A stretch of 33,949 bases of DNA. Source: Candidatus Paceibacterota bacterium (GTDB lineage Bacteria; Verrucomicrobiota; Verrucomicrobiia; Limisphaerales; UBA8199). The notes beneath the pieces were generated by a model. The model saw only the letters and a list, made by a program, of their open reading frames with translations. It ran no database searches and was not told the origin of the DNA. The position numbers and the translations under genes were made by a program. The stretch spans positions 1 to 33,949 of the forward strand of contig DAOTCE010000048.1 of assembly GCA_035452965.1 (NCBI GenBank). Reading direction: 5' to 3'. Below, one piece after another: positions 15,101-22,616 of this stretch; position 1 is the first letter of the stretch, and each line of letters opens with the position of its first letter.

Positions 15101-16499
15101 AACTGCCAGGAACGAAACAAAGCAAATAAGGATAGAAGTTCGGACCCCATCCGTTGGTTGAAGCCATGATGACCTGGGTGCCCTCATGTTGGAACCATTG
15201 GGTCCAGTTGTCCTGCACGCCATGGCAATGGAGGCCCTGATCGGTCCCGTCGTCCTCAAACGGGCTTGTCACCCACAGGAAATTCCAATTGTTGGCGTTC
15301 GGTTCGATCCACATCACTCCGCCGCCGTGGGTCTGCTTCATTTGCCAGCCTGAGGAACCGTCTGTTTGAACGCAGAACACCCCGTAGCGCTTGTTGTTCC
15401 ACGTGCAAGGGTACAAGTGGTAGTTTCGCGAGAGACAGACAAACGGTTGCGAGCGATCCGTCGCGGCGTTGATGACCGAGTCCGGAAGGCGGTTCACAAA
15501 ATCGGTAGTCTGTTCCAGCCCCGCGAAAGCGGCCGTGCGGTTGCCGCTGGCATGGTAAGAGGGAATGCTTCCGCCGAAGTGCAGCCACATCAACTCCGGC
15601 CCGCCATAAAGCCTTTGGGTGTAGGTATCCGGATAGGTCCGGCCAGAATAGACCGCCGGGGAGCCGGCGACCCAGAAGCCGGAATACTGTGCCATGCCAA
15701 CCTGGTAAGCCATGAGCGCCTTGGTGCGCAGCAAGGGGTCATCCGAGTACTTTGCCACGCCCATGAGGGGAATGAGGTTCATAGCACCGTAAGGAACCGA
15801 GGCGAACTCGCTGACGCCACTGTTGATAATCGTCGCGTACCGGTTTGCCAGCCATGCGCCATTGGCGGCGTGGCTTACGCCGTCCGAGAGGACGTCTCCA
15901 TAAAGCTGCGTGCCGAAATAATGGATCGTCTTTGCCAGCAGGCTCAGGTTGGCTGTGCTTTGATTCCACAGCCCGGAACCGATGCCGAGCACTACCTGGC
16001 GAACATTGTTGCTAACGCCGGGAGTATAATAATGTCCGAAACGCATGGTGCAGTGCATGATCGAGCACCAGGGCTGGAGAAAATTCGCAGGACCCGGGTA
16101 GGGCAATTGCGGAAGATAGTTTTTCGCGCAATGATTGATGACGGTATTGCCATCTTCAATCCGGCCGCTCAAGAAAAGGATTTCCGCCGCATAACCCGGC
16201 TGATCGCTGTAATTGGCGATGATGGTATTTGTGCTGAGTGCGGCGACCGTTTCCCGCACCGCCGCTGCTCGTTGTTCGAATGTATCATAGCCCACCCCGC
16301 GCGCAGGGACGTAGGCAAGGGCCATTAGGGCCATAACCGCCCCGAGTACGCGTCTCAGACTCTCACATTGGAACTCGCCGAAGTCGGGAGCGCGGACATT
16401 CTTGTCCGCCTGGAGGTTGGCAATGCGCGCGACGGCGGACAAGAATGTCCGCGCTCCGATAACCGTCACGAATTGTCTGAAATGGTTTAACAACTTCAT
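12117..16499 (-). CDS. Giant secreted toroid protein with eight fibronectin III-like repeats and C-terminal module
   Basis: A 1460-residue protein. Residues about 70-690 look like an alpha-toroid followed by beta-sandwich (VPYGAMNLIPLMGVAKY, WFQHEGT at 436-441, NFYPYLL) and resemble the 650-aa protein at 6074-8026. About eight FnIII-like repeats follow (about 690-1370), each with patterns such as LSWTDN...VERS.D...W......Y.D.GL......YYR. The last 70 residues are a small beta-module ending QRFYRVLRSP. The N-terminus is odd: ATG 16499 overlaps the preceding stop by ATGA, but the first 55 residues include the translation of a 71-bp palindromic element. The signal-like segment SLRRVLGAVMALMALAYVPARG comes only at about 48-67; ATG 16334 (Met56) is an alternative start but leaves a very short leader. 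Probably a polysaccharide-active enzyme with adhesive repeats; the catalytic family is not recognised. Confidence 0.75.
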   Translation of the reverse strand: MKLLNHFRQFVTVIGARTFLSAVARIANLQADKNVRAPDFGEFQCESLRRVLGAVMALMALAYVPARGVGYDTFEQRAAAVRETVAALSTNTIIANYSDQPGYAAEILFLSGRIEDGNTVINHCAKNYLPQLPYPGPANFLQPWCSIMHCTMRFGHYYTPGVSNNVRQVVLGIGSGLWNQSTANLSLLAKTIHYFGTQLYGDVLSDGVSHAANGAWLANRYATIINSGVSEFASVPYGAMNLIPLMGVAKYSDDPLLRTKALMAYQVGMAQYSGFWVAGSPAVYSGRTYPDTYTQRLYGGPELMWLHFGGSIPSYHASGNRTAAFAGLEQTTDFVNRLPDSVINAATDRSQPFVCLSRNYHLYPCTWNNKRYGVFCVQTDGSSGWQMKQTHGGGVMWIEPNANNWNFLWVTSPFEDDGTDQGLHCHGVQDNWTQWFQHEGTQVIMASTNGWGPNFYPYLLCFVPGSYQAVINDSRTDGRLYLAYNNNVLIAISAMEPFAWDLSTVPFTQYSAYKQGDSEFRVYKNAANGMAGMALETALPEEFPGNTPQERLAAFRAAILQRGPPVLTGSNQQTIVYTDRFGNTLQKTLAGDSFVNGTNVNIARKYNCPQLQNPWMSQPVGGELSVRDGTNAVFYDSRNWVIAQGKDFGLRGSAVDNRAVLYWKNPGLGQAGWTIEISEDNTSFSTLANLDGNATSYTNTQAEQSWFCYRIKPAGSAWPSNYYSAPVPVRTYPRTPSTLRATAQSDTSIRLTWIDVSKTEASYIIEWSADGGNNWYNYWSAPANSSSYTVSNLANAAGHFFRVGAIDPSNSNYRSYSTPAGTRALAALSGTSVSMPALFTAMTGSSNSVILSWVNLASDASRIVVERSPDAANWTVLANNLAPTSTSYTNSGLGSGSTFYYRIKCGKGATDSAYTDALASSALSLVSPSGLAATSVSSSTIQLSWTNNAAGASDLRVERSTDSVVWTTSTTAVPPDSTAWSDCGLSEGTLYYYRTRSAFGTNASPPSAVASANTKLGTPLSICVYSNSAVRATVYWLDNSQSETSYSVERWDNINGWVILAASLPANTISYVDNSFNTSTAYFYRVKAANSSNSSDYSEPAAPDTKYIWLQAPTAATATAVSDTEVQLTWTDNAVTATANRIARTADGLNWLVVATVPPCWSGFTGHTYTDSTLDENIRYTFAIQAVGGVNLSAAAAASALTKLHPPAKFTALSVTSSQNDLSWVNQSQVAEAIKLERSPDNSTWTTISTTLSPTTTNYSDSGLLQASYYYRLTATVSTNTSPAVLAQCSALLAQTPAYLTASTSDTNRILLTWLDVAANETAYSVERSPNGSSNWSVLTVGLPPNTQSYLDQAPLVATNYYRVRCQASGGAWGAYSAIVRGTCVLPPPPPTIAIAGLSNNQPMLLVEGAVGFTYTFEGSTNLLDWDNLYSTVPSASPFGWTDTNATSYAQRFYRVLRSP
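16387..16457. repeat. 71-bp palindromic element with 24-bp arms, inside a coding region
   Basis: Positions 16387-16410 are the exact reverse complement of 16434-16457, with a 23-bp spacer. On the minus strand the element is in frame with the 1460-aa protein and reads ARTFLSA...ADKNVRAP. As I recall, this peptide pair recurs in verrucomicrobial proteomes, implying a dispersed palindromic repeat; that was not searched here. It is comparable to in-frame palindromic elements known from Rickettsia. Confidence 0.85.
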
Positions 16500-18058
16500 G
16501 GCCGCGGTTGCGATGTCGCTGGATGTGTCGTGATCGAGAAAGCGTCGATCAGCACATAGTTCGTTCCTGTGTTCACGATGCGGATGGTGTGAGGACCATC
16601 GGCCAAACCCTGGGCGCTGAATACGGGAATTCGGGCCAGGCGCGGCCAGTTTTCCAGCTTCAGGTCCACTTTGCCGCGCGGTTCGCCGTCAATAAACACC
16701 TCAGCGGTTCCCTCGTCGCTGTAGCGCTCCGTCAGCCATTCCACACCTGAGCTGTTAAAGGTCAACTCGACGGCATCTCCCGGTGACGCGCTCACGTGCA
16801 CATCATCCATGAAGTCATGGTAACCGCGGTTAGTGCTGGCCTGCCAGTTGCCGAAGTAACGAACAAACGGATGGTCGTCGTTGACGAGCGTCGCGTGAGG
16901 GCGAGGACGTGTTCCAAGCACCAGCGGGATGCGCCACATCTTGTAGAGGCCGGACGGTTTGTCCTCGAACTGGCACCCTGAAGTGAACAGGGAAAGCAGC
17001 ACATCATCGCCGCGCTTCTCCTGGTACTTGGCGCAGAGGTTGGGGCCGTACATGTTGCCGGTGGAAAGAAACCGATCGCTGAACGATGAAATGTAATTCC
17101 ACGGCCCCCATGGGTGGGGCGCATCGTAAAACTCGTAAACGACCTCGTTCGGAGCAAACCACTTTCTCAGCGTCGGGGTGACGTGCCAGGAGACCAAGAG
17201 GTAGCGATTGAGCGCGGGGATGAACACGGGCGCTGTCCAGCCGAGCTTGCCCGGGAGGCTCAAAATGGGTTTGGCCAGGGTGATGTCGGAGCGCCATGAA
17301 CCTTCGTTCATCGAGTTGCCGCCGGAATAATACTGCCAGTCAGCGGCGTTCAGTTTTGGCAGGGCGCTTCTCCGGACTCGCGCGAGAATGAAATCATCGC
17401 CGCCATTCCAAAAGCCGTTGTTCGACAGGGCGTAAACGAACTTGTCCGCCTGGTCCCGCGTCACTGAACCGCCGTTCTTGCCGAAGTGGAAGAAGCCAGG
17501 CGCGCCGAAGCGCGACCCGGGCCACATGGGAGATTTGTAATTCTCCGAGGCGCTCCGAGTCCAGGTTTGCCCGCGGTCCGTGGATTTGATCAGGCTCGCA
17601 TTAAATGAAGTTTGGCGCAGGATGGGGTCCTTCGACTTATTGCCGTAAATGTTTCGGGCAACGAAGGCATAGAAGACGCCGTCCACGCATTCCTGGCCGC
17701 ACACTTTCCATGTGGCGCCATCCGGTTCGGTGGCGTTTGCTTTGCCGTACTCCTCCATGGGATTGATGAGGCTGCCTTTGAGGCTCAATAGGTCCGGCCC
17801 GGTGAGTTTGTTGAAGCAAATGTTCATGGCCTGTGTGCCGAAGCCGCGGCCATCACACATGAAATGGTAAAGCTGATCGTCGTCCGCCCAGAACGGGTCG
17901 GCCGTGTCGCCATTGCTGTCGTGCCACTTTTGAAGCTGGTTCAGCTCGGGGGTGACCGAGAGGATGGGGGTGTTCACCGCATCCTCGGCGGCACTTGGGA
18001 GCGGAGTCAGAGCGGGGAAGAGCAGCGCGGCGATCAAAAACAATCTGCCAAAGCGCAT
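16496..18058 (-). CDS. Secreted beta-propeller protein (DUF4185-like) with C-terminal carbohydrate-binding-like domain
   Basis: A 520-residue protein with a clear signal peptide (MRFGRLFLIAALLFPALTPLPSAA). Residues about 40-400 have the blade pattern of a five-bladed propeller of the GH43/sialidase-like or DUF4185 type: DPFWADDDQLYHFMCDGRG, DGVFYAFVARN, SLIKSTDRGQTWTRS, YVYALSNNGFWNGGDDFILARV-like text, and FIPALNRYLLVSWH. The last 110 residues look like a galactose-binding-like domain (VELTFNSSGVEWLTERYSDEGTAEVFIDG). Such proteins are probably glycosidases or sugar binders at the cell surface, but I see no firm catalytic assignment. The stop overlaps the start of the 1460-aa gene by ATGA. 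It lies 48 bp downstream of the beta-helix gene. Confidence 0.75.
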   Translation of the reverse strand: MRFGRLFLIAALLFPALTPLPSAAEDAVNTPILSVTPELNQLQKWHDSNGDTADPFWADDDQLYHFMCDGRGFGTQAMNICFNKLTGPDLLSLKGSLINPMEEYGKANATEPDGATWKVCGQECVDGVFYAFVARNIYGNKSKDPILRQTSFNASLIKSTDRGQTWTRSASENYKSPMWPGSRFGAPGFFHFGKNGGSVTRDQADKFVYALSNNGFWNGGDDFILARVRRSALPKLNAADWQYYSGGNSMNEGSWRSDITLAKPILSLPGKLGWTAPVFIPALNRYLLVSWHVTPTLRKWFAPNEVVYEFYDAPHPWGPWNYISSFSDRFLSTGNMYGPNLCAKYQEKRGDDVLLSLFTSGCQFEDKPSGLYKMWRIPLVLGTRPRPHATLVNDDHPFVRYFGNWQASTNRGYHDFMDDVHVSASPGDAVELTFNSSGVEWLTERYSDEGTAEVFIDGEPRGKVDLKLENWPRLARIPVFSAQGLADGPHTIRIVNTGTNYVLIDAFSITTHPATSQPRP

Positions 18059-18106
18059 ATTCTTCGCGGGGGTTGGAGATTGTTGCTATCCTGTTGCATA
18101 GCGGAT

Positions 18107-20809
18107 TCAAGGAGAACGCAGGCGGAAGAAAACCGGGTTGGAGGCTGAGTCAATGGCCATATTTGTCGAGGTGACGCGGTCAGAGCCGGGTAATGTGCTC
18201 CAGCTTCCAAGAGAGTTGGTGGTCGTCTCAAGCCACCAGCCCTCGTAATCCGACGCCCACGAGAGTCTCATCACGCCAGCAGTAGCTTGAAAAGCGATCC
18301 GTGGCGGGGTCGTAGGCGCGGTGTACGGGTAACCGAAGACCTGGAACTCGGAGGTGTTCAGCGTTCCTGCCTGTGTTTTGGTCAGGCGCAAATAGCGAAA
18401 ACCGCGCGGTTTGTTGATATGTCTAAGGAACGAATTGGCATAGCCCGTTGTCTTATAGGCAAACGGCACGGCTCCCTGCTCGGCAAGCACAGTGCAGTTG
18501 GTGAACCCGGAGTCATTGGCTCCCTGCACCTCGAAATGCGCACGCGCCGCCGGCTGGTTCAGGTCGGTGCGCGCGGCAATCTCGATGCGTTGTATCACGT
18601 AGGAGGCGCCCAGGTCCACCGCCCACCAGGCGTTGGTATCGCCACTGGCCTGATGCCACATGGTGCCGTAGTTCCAATCCACCGCAGCCGAGGGCGGCAT
18701 GCTCGAATGCCATTGGCTGGAAGCCCAGGCGTATTTGCCCCGAGCCAGATTTGTTCCTGCATAAATCCTGCTCAACAGGTTGGTGTAGGCGGGCGCCACA
18801 CCGGCGGCATTAATGATGTCCCTCGCGGCGGCTGGAGGAGAACCCAGGGTGAATTTCGTGAAGTCGATATTGGTCGCCAGCCCCATGGTCCAGTTCACGG
18901 TCGCATCCGTGAAATTGCCAATGGCCACATTCACGTTGGTCTCATCGGTGAGATAGCGCACCCATTTGCAGCCGAGAACGCCTGACTTAATGTTGCGCAC
19001 CACATTGCTGGTCCAGGTCCAACCGTAGCTGTAGTTGTCCTGGTACAGTCCGCTGACGTTGTTGTAATTGATGCCGCTGGGAACATTGAGGTTGTTGACG
19101 TCATTGGCGAGAACGTGGCTCTCGGGCCAGACCCCAAAGCTGTAGATGAAGCCTCCATCGCACTCGCCGTACCGGGTGCCTCCCATCACCATTGCGATTC
19201 GGTTGGAAGCCACCACCGTTCCGCCCCATCCGTCCGCGGGCAGATCGCGGATTTCGTTGCGCTGGTGAAATCCCATGTATTGGGCATCGGCCATGTCGTT
19301 GCGGAGCACCCGAAAGCCAAAGTGCTGGAGATTGTTCACCAAAGTGCCTCCCAGGTAGTCCATTCCGATGTTGCGAATGACGTTGTCTGCCACGATGGTG
19401 TTCGAACAGATCTCCTGGTATGGAATAGGGTCGGCCTTTGTGCTGCGTCCGCCAAGAACCGCGGCGCCGGTAAGGTCGTAAAACAGGTTGCCCTGAATGA
19501 GTGTGTCGCGCGCTCCGTTGTAAGGTTGGATGCCGCAACTGCCCTGATACCGGATGGTATTTGCCACAAACTGGATGTTCGCGGTGTTGTTTAAGACAAT
19601 TTGTCCAGGGACCTCGTACCTGAAATTCTCGTTCGAGACGGGCACTATCTGCTCGGGGGGCAGCGCCGGGAACATCATTTCCGCCTGAATGCCGCCAATG
19701 AAATAGTCCCGGGGGAAGAGCCAGTTGCCGTGTTCGAAGGTGATTTCCTGGAAACGCAGGTTCCTTACCTTGTTCGAGGTGGAAGAGCCCGTAAATCTCA
19801 ACAGGGTTTCAATCACGGGTGCATAGACTTCCACTGTGGTCATCTCCTCGAAGGAATACGGGTAGTAGAACACCTGTGCTGTCACGCGGTCCAGGTACCA
19901 CTCGCCCGGCTCGTCCAATTCCTCAAATGCATTGACTACCATCCACCAGTTGGTGGCGGCAAAGAGGTTCGGATCGTCGCTTGGGCCCCAGCCGAACCGA
20001 TCATAACACAACTGGCAATACGGCTGTTGCAGCCCCAGCTCGATGAAGCCGCTGGCGCTGTTGGTAGCAACGCTCACAATCGGGAATTCATCCACCGCAT
20101 AATAAGAAATGTGTAGCAAGCGCAGGTCGCGCAGGTTGAAGTACGACTTTAAACCGTTTGTCGGGGCAAAGGCGATGCCATCGCAAGTCTGTAAGGTGGC
20201 CGGATCGTCGAAGTAATCCGCGCCCTTGATCCAGTCCGAGCTGGCGCGGCGGGCGCGCACGCCATTGACATAGAGTTGCCGGAAGTAGTCGGCGAACCCC
20301 GCGTTGGTGGGCACACTGGCGACCCAATATGATTGGCCCGGCACCGGCATCCAGCCCGTGACTGGTTTCCCGCCGGAGACCACAGCTTGCTCTCCGGGAT
20401 AGGAACGGTAGGTGATGAAGAACCCGCTGGCGGCGGAATCGGCTGTGGTAAACTCAAGGGTGTTGGTCAGCTCATACCGCCCGCCGCGCAGATAGACTAC
20501 AATCTCGTCCGACTGGTTCGTGTTGGCGCCCGATGAGCGGATGTGATCCCGGGCTTTGGCGACGGATTGCCAGGGCTGCGTGGCGCTGCCATGGCCGGAG
20601 ACATCGTTTCCGGAGGGCGAAACGTAGAAGGCCAGTTCCGCGCGCGAGATGGTTGCCAGCAGCAAGACAAGGCCCCACAGAAACCGTGCCCAACAGCCCG
20701 AATCGGTTCTTTTGCCCCCGCTGAGGCGGGGAAGAAGCCGGGCACGACGTAAGCGAGGATAACACACGGGTTCGAAGCGCAAAGTCACTCGGGGGTTAGC
20801 CACTAACAA
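18107..20809 (-). CDS. Secreted right-handed beta-helix enzyme (GH141/GH120-like) with F5/8C domain
   Basis: Up to 900 residues. After a hydrophobic segment (FLWGLVLLLATISRA, about 43-57) comes FYVSPSGNDVSGHGSATQPWQSVAKARDHIR, the usual opening of GH141/GH120-type parallel beta-helix glycosidases. Helix coils carry N-x-I/V patterns (NTANIQFVANTIRYQGSCGI, NTIVADNVIRNIG). An F5/8 type C carbohydrate-binding domain lies at about 690-835, and the last 65 residues are a beta-module ending PVFFRLRSP. Since GH141 includes an alpha-L-fucosidase, a fucose-releasing role would suit the locus, but the family call is tentative. No ATG precedes the hydrophobic segment: the candidate starts are TTG 20809 and GTG codons downstream (for example at 20767), so the true start is uncertain. 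A GC palindrome (20716-20731) lies within the putative leader. Confidence 0.75.
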   Translation of the reverse strand: MLVANPRVTLRFEPVCYPRLRRARLLPRLSGGKRTDSGCWARFLWGLVLLLATISRAELAFYVSPSGNDVSGHGSATQPWQSVAKARDHIRSSGANTNQSDEIVVYLRGGRYELTNTLEFTTADSAASGFFITYRSYPGEQAVVSGGKPVTGWMPVPGQSYWVASVPTNAGFADYFRQLYVNGVRARRASSDWIKGADYFDDPATLQTCDGIAFAPTNGLKSYFNLRDLRLLHISYYAVDEFPIVSVATNSASGFIELGLQQPYCQLCYDRFGWGPSDDPNLFAATNWWMVVNAFEELDEPGEWYLDRVTAQVFYYPYSFEEMTTVEVYAPVIETLLRFTGSSTSNKVRNLRFQEITFEHGNWLFPRDYFIGGIQAEMMFPALPPEQIVPVSNENFRYEVPGQIVLNNTANIQFVANTIRYQGSCGIQPYNGARDTLIQGNLFYDLTGAAVLGGRSTKADPIPYQEICSNTIVADNVIRNIGMDYLGGTLVNNLQHFGFRVLRNDMADAQYMGFHQRNEIRDLPADGWGGTVVASNRIAMVMGGTRYGECDGGFIYSFGVWPESHVLANDVNNLNVPSGINYNNVSGLYQDNYSYGWTWTSNVVRNIKSGVLGCKWVRYLTDETNVNVAIGNFTDATVNWTMGLATNIDFTKFTLGSPPAAARDIINAAGVAPAYTNLLSRIYAGTNLARGKYAWASSQWHSSMPPSAAVDWNYGTMWHQASGDTNAWWAVDLGASYVIQRIEIAARTDLNQPAARAHFEVQGANDSGFTNCTVLAEQGAVPFAYKTTGYANSFLRHINKPRGFRYLRLTKTQAGTLNTSEFQVFGYPYTAPTTPPRIAFQATAGVMRLSWASDYEGWWLETTTNSLGSWSTLPGSDRVTSTNMAIDSASNPVFFRLRSP
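20716..20731. repeat. Short GC palindrome in the beta-helix leader
   Basis: CCCCGC (20716-20721) and GCGGGG (20726-20731) form a 6-bp stem with a TGAG loop. Flanking TTCTT/AAGAA-like sequence extends the symmetry imperfectly. It may be a dispersed repeat that has entered the coding leader. Confidence 0.4.
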
Positions 20810-20844
20810 TCTTATTCGTCCAGGGCGCGGGGTGAACGGTAGGC

Positions 20845-21654
20845 TTAGGGCACACGTTTAAGGCTGGCACGACGGGGTTCGAGTTCACCGAGATCTTCCT
20901 GGTAAATGTAAAGCTCACGCACGGGATTCCATGAGTGAAGGAACACCATGTTCTTGCTGGCCTTGATCCAGCGGGCCGAGCCATCAATGAAGACCTCGTT
21001 GGCTCCAGCGGGGAAGTTGCGGTTGCCATCACAGTGCGCGGGGAGCGTTGACCAACCGCTTCCGGGCCAAGTGGGGAAGCTCCAGTTAACCCCGTCGGGT
21101 CTGGCTACAAGGTCGGCTGCGAGCATCCACCCGGGCTTCGCGGTGGCGGTCTTGATTGGGCTGCAGGACTTGAACTTGCCCAGGTTGTTTTGCCACTGCG
21201 GAATTCCTCCGTAGTATTGGAAGCCAATCAGGAATTGTTTGTAAGTAGCGTCATAGGCTGGAAATTCCGGCCGGTTGGCGCAGGCCCAAACGCTCCGGGT
21301 ATTCGTCGCAGTTACGTTCAGGCCCAATGTCTTCCAAGACTCAACGGAGAAGTCGTCTTGATTGAGCTGCAAGGGCAAAAGGCTGCTGCCGGCGGGAACT
21401 ACTTTGTCCTGATTATCCACGGCATACGTCAATACCGCCACCCCAAGCTGTCTAAGGTTGCTGACGCACGTAGTGCGCTTTGCCTTTTCTTTAGCCCGGC
21501 TGAGGGCCGGGAGCAGCAAGGCGGCCAGGATCGCGATGATGGCGATCACCACCAGCAGCTCGATTAGGGTGAAGGCCTTTCCGGAATGCGGGCCGGGGCC
21601 GGAAGGCGTTACTGCCGGAAAAGTGACTGTTGAGGATGTGGACGAAGGCGTCAT
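20845..21654 (-). CDS. Pseudopilin-like protein A (type II secretion/pilin N-terminus)
   Basis: A 269-residue protein with a prepilin cleavage and methylation motif, GKAFTLIELLVVIAIIAILAALLLPALSRAKEKAK, at about residues 25-60. Prepilin peptidase should cut before the Phe, leaving a hydrophobic helix. The soluble domain ends in EVFIDGSARWIKAS, a degenerate version of the C-terminal DG motif of verrucomicrobial and planctomycetal pseudopilins. ATG 21654 is chosen because it overlaps the upstream pseudopilin's stop by ATGA and leaves a short pre-sequence; the open frame upstream (to 21957) is not pilin-like. Dozens of such proteins occur per genome in this phylum, often beside hydrolases and sulfatases. 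Their role is not established; surface glycan capture or secretion has been suggested. Confidence 0.85.
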   Translation of the reverse strand: MTPSSTSSTVTFPAVTPSGPGPHSGKAFTLIELLVVIAIIAILAALLLPALSRAKEKAKRTTCVSNLRQLGVAVLTYAVDNQDKVVPAGSSLLPLQLNQDDFSVESWKTLGLNVTATNTRSVWACANRPEFPAYDATYKQFLIGFQYYGGIPQWQNNLGKFKSCSPIKTATAKPGWMLAADLVARPDGVNWSFPTWPGSGWSTLPAHCDGNRNFPAGANEVFIDGSARWIKASKNMVFLHSWNPVRELYIYQEDLGELEPRRASLKRVP

Positions 21655-22529
21655 GGCTTCAAAAGGGAGAGGATCGTTTGAAAATTCTGCGCGTTCTGGC
21701 TGGGGGCCGGGTTCCACAACGCCGGGTTGAACGCCGCGGGCGTGGCGGAGGCGCTGACATGCTGGTCGCCCCAGAGCACGTTCAAGGAGGGTCGGTCCCG
21801 GCCCGCGCTGTGCGTCAGCGACGTCAGCGCGGTGATCAGGTCCGTCATCGCGGGCTGCGTGGGCGTCAGTTCTGAGATCTTCGTGGCAATTACATAGTTG
21901 GTGGTGGTGTTGCCCCGGGCCGCCGACTCCGGGTAGTACAAATAGCCGGCGCGGCAATTATTCTGCGCGCCCGGTGTGGTGTTGTCGTAAGCCGGCCACC
22001 GGCCTTCGGGTGTCAGGTAAACTTCGTAACTGCCCGTGGGCACGCCTGCGGAGCCGGCGCTTGGGCAGTAATAACTCTTGCCGGCGGTAATAATCTTGCT
22101 GGTGAAATACAAAGCGTGCTGCATCGGGACCCCGTTGACGGGATCGTTAAAATTCACCGGGGTTCCGGAAGGCCCGCCCACGGCATGACGGCCCGCGTTG
22201 CCAACGAGAAAATAGCCCCAGGCCGGATATTGAAACAGGTTGACGTTTTGCGGCGGGAGCCTGTCGTTGTTATCCGAGCCATAGATTACCGTGCCCACCC
22301 CCATTTGCTTGAGGTTATTGATGCAGGAAATCCGCCGGGCCCGCTCCTTGGCGCGCGTCAGCGCCGGCAGCAACAGCGCCGCCAGAATCGCGATGATGGC
22401 GATCACCACCAGCAGCTCAATGAGCGTAAAAGCTGCCTGAGGACCGGCCTGGGAAGTGTCATTCCAAGAATCCTGCTCGGCAGGTTCATTCAGGCGGACC
22501 CTTTGTACCGCATGGTCAATGGCGGTCAT
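21651..22529 (-). CDS. Pseudopilin-like protein B
   Basis: A 292-residue protein with the prepilin motif QAAFTLIELLVVIAIIAILAALLLPALTRAKERARR at about residues 31-66, preceded by a 32-residue pre-sequence. The C-terminal part has NVLWGDQHVSASATP, matching the usual NVLFGDGHV motif of these proteins but with Gln in place of the second Gly. The gene overlaps pseudopilin A by four bases (ATGA at 21651-21654), so the two are likely made together and may form a heteromeric fibre or complex. It begins 87 bp after the beta-strand repeat gene, behind a strong hairpin. Function is inferred from the N-terminal helix only. Confidence 0.87.
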   Translation of the reverse strand: MTAIDHAVQRVRLNEPAEQDSWNDTSQAGPQAAFTLIELLVVIAIIAILAALLLPALTRAKERARRISCINNLKQMGVGTVIYGSDNNDRLPPQNVNLFQYPAWGYFLVGNAGRHAVGGPSGTPVNFNDPVNGVPMQHALYFTSKIITAGKSYYCPSAGSAGVPTGSYEVYLTPEGRWPAYDNTTPGAQNNCRAGYLYYPESAARGNTTTNYVIATKISELTPTQPAMTDLITALTSLTHSAGRDRPSLNVLWGDQHVSASATPAAFNPALWNPAPSQNAQNFQTILSLLKP

Positions 22530-22570
22530 GGTTCGGCTGCCTGATAATTGCCTGGCGCATATAACGGCGG

Positions 22571-22600
22571 GGCGGGAGCGGCGCTGGCGCCGCTCCCGCC
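22571..22600. terminator. Strong hairpin between the beta-strand protein and pseudopilin B
   Basis: A perfect 13-bp GC-rich stem (22571-22583 with 22588-22600) with loop CTGG begins 16 bp after the TAG stop (22617-22619) on the minus strand. There is no T-tract, so it could be a terminator of a less usual type, a processing site or an mRNA-stabilising 3' end. It may lower expression of the pseudopilins relative to the beta-strand protein. Confidence 0.5.
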
Positions 22601-22616
22601 AGTTACGGAACCATTA

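Noticed and set aside
21655..21957. Extended N-terminus for pseudopilin A
   Set aside because: The extension is the out-of-frame reading of pseudopilin B; the prepilin leader begins at ATG 21654.
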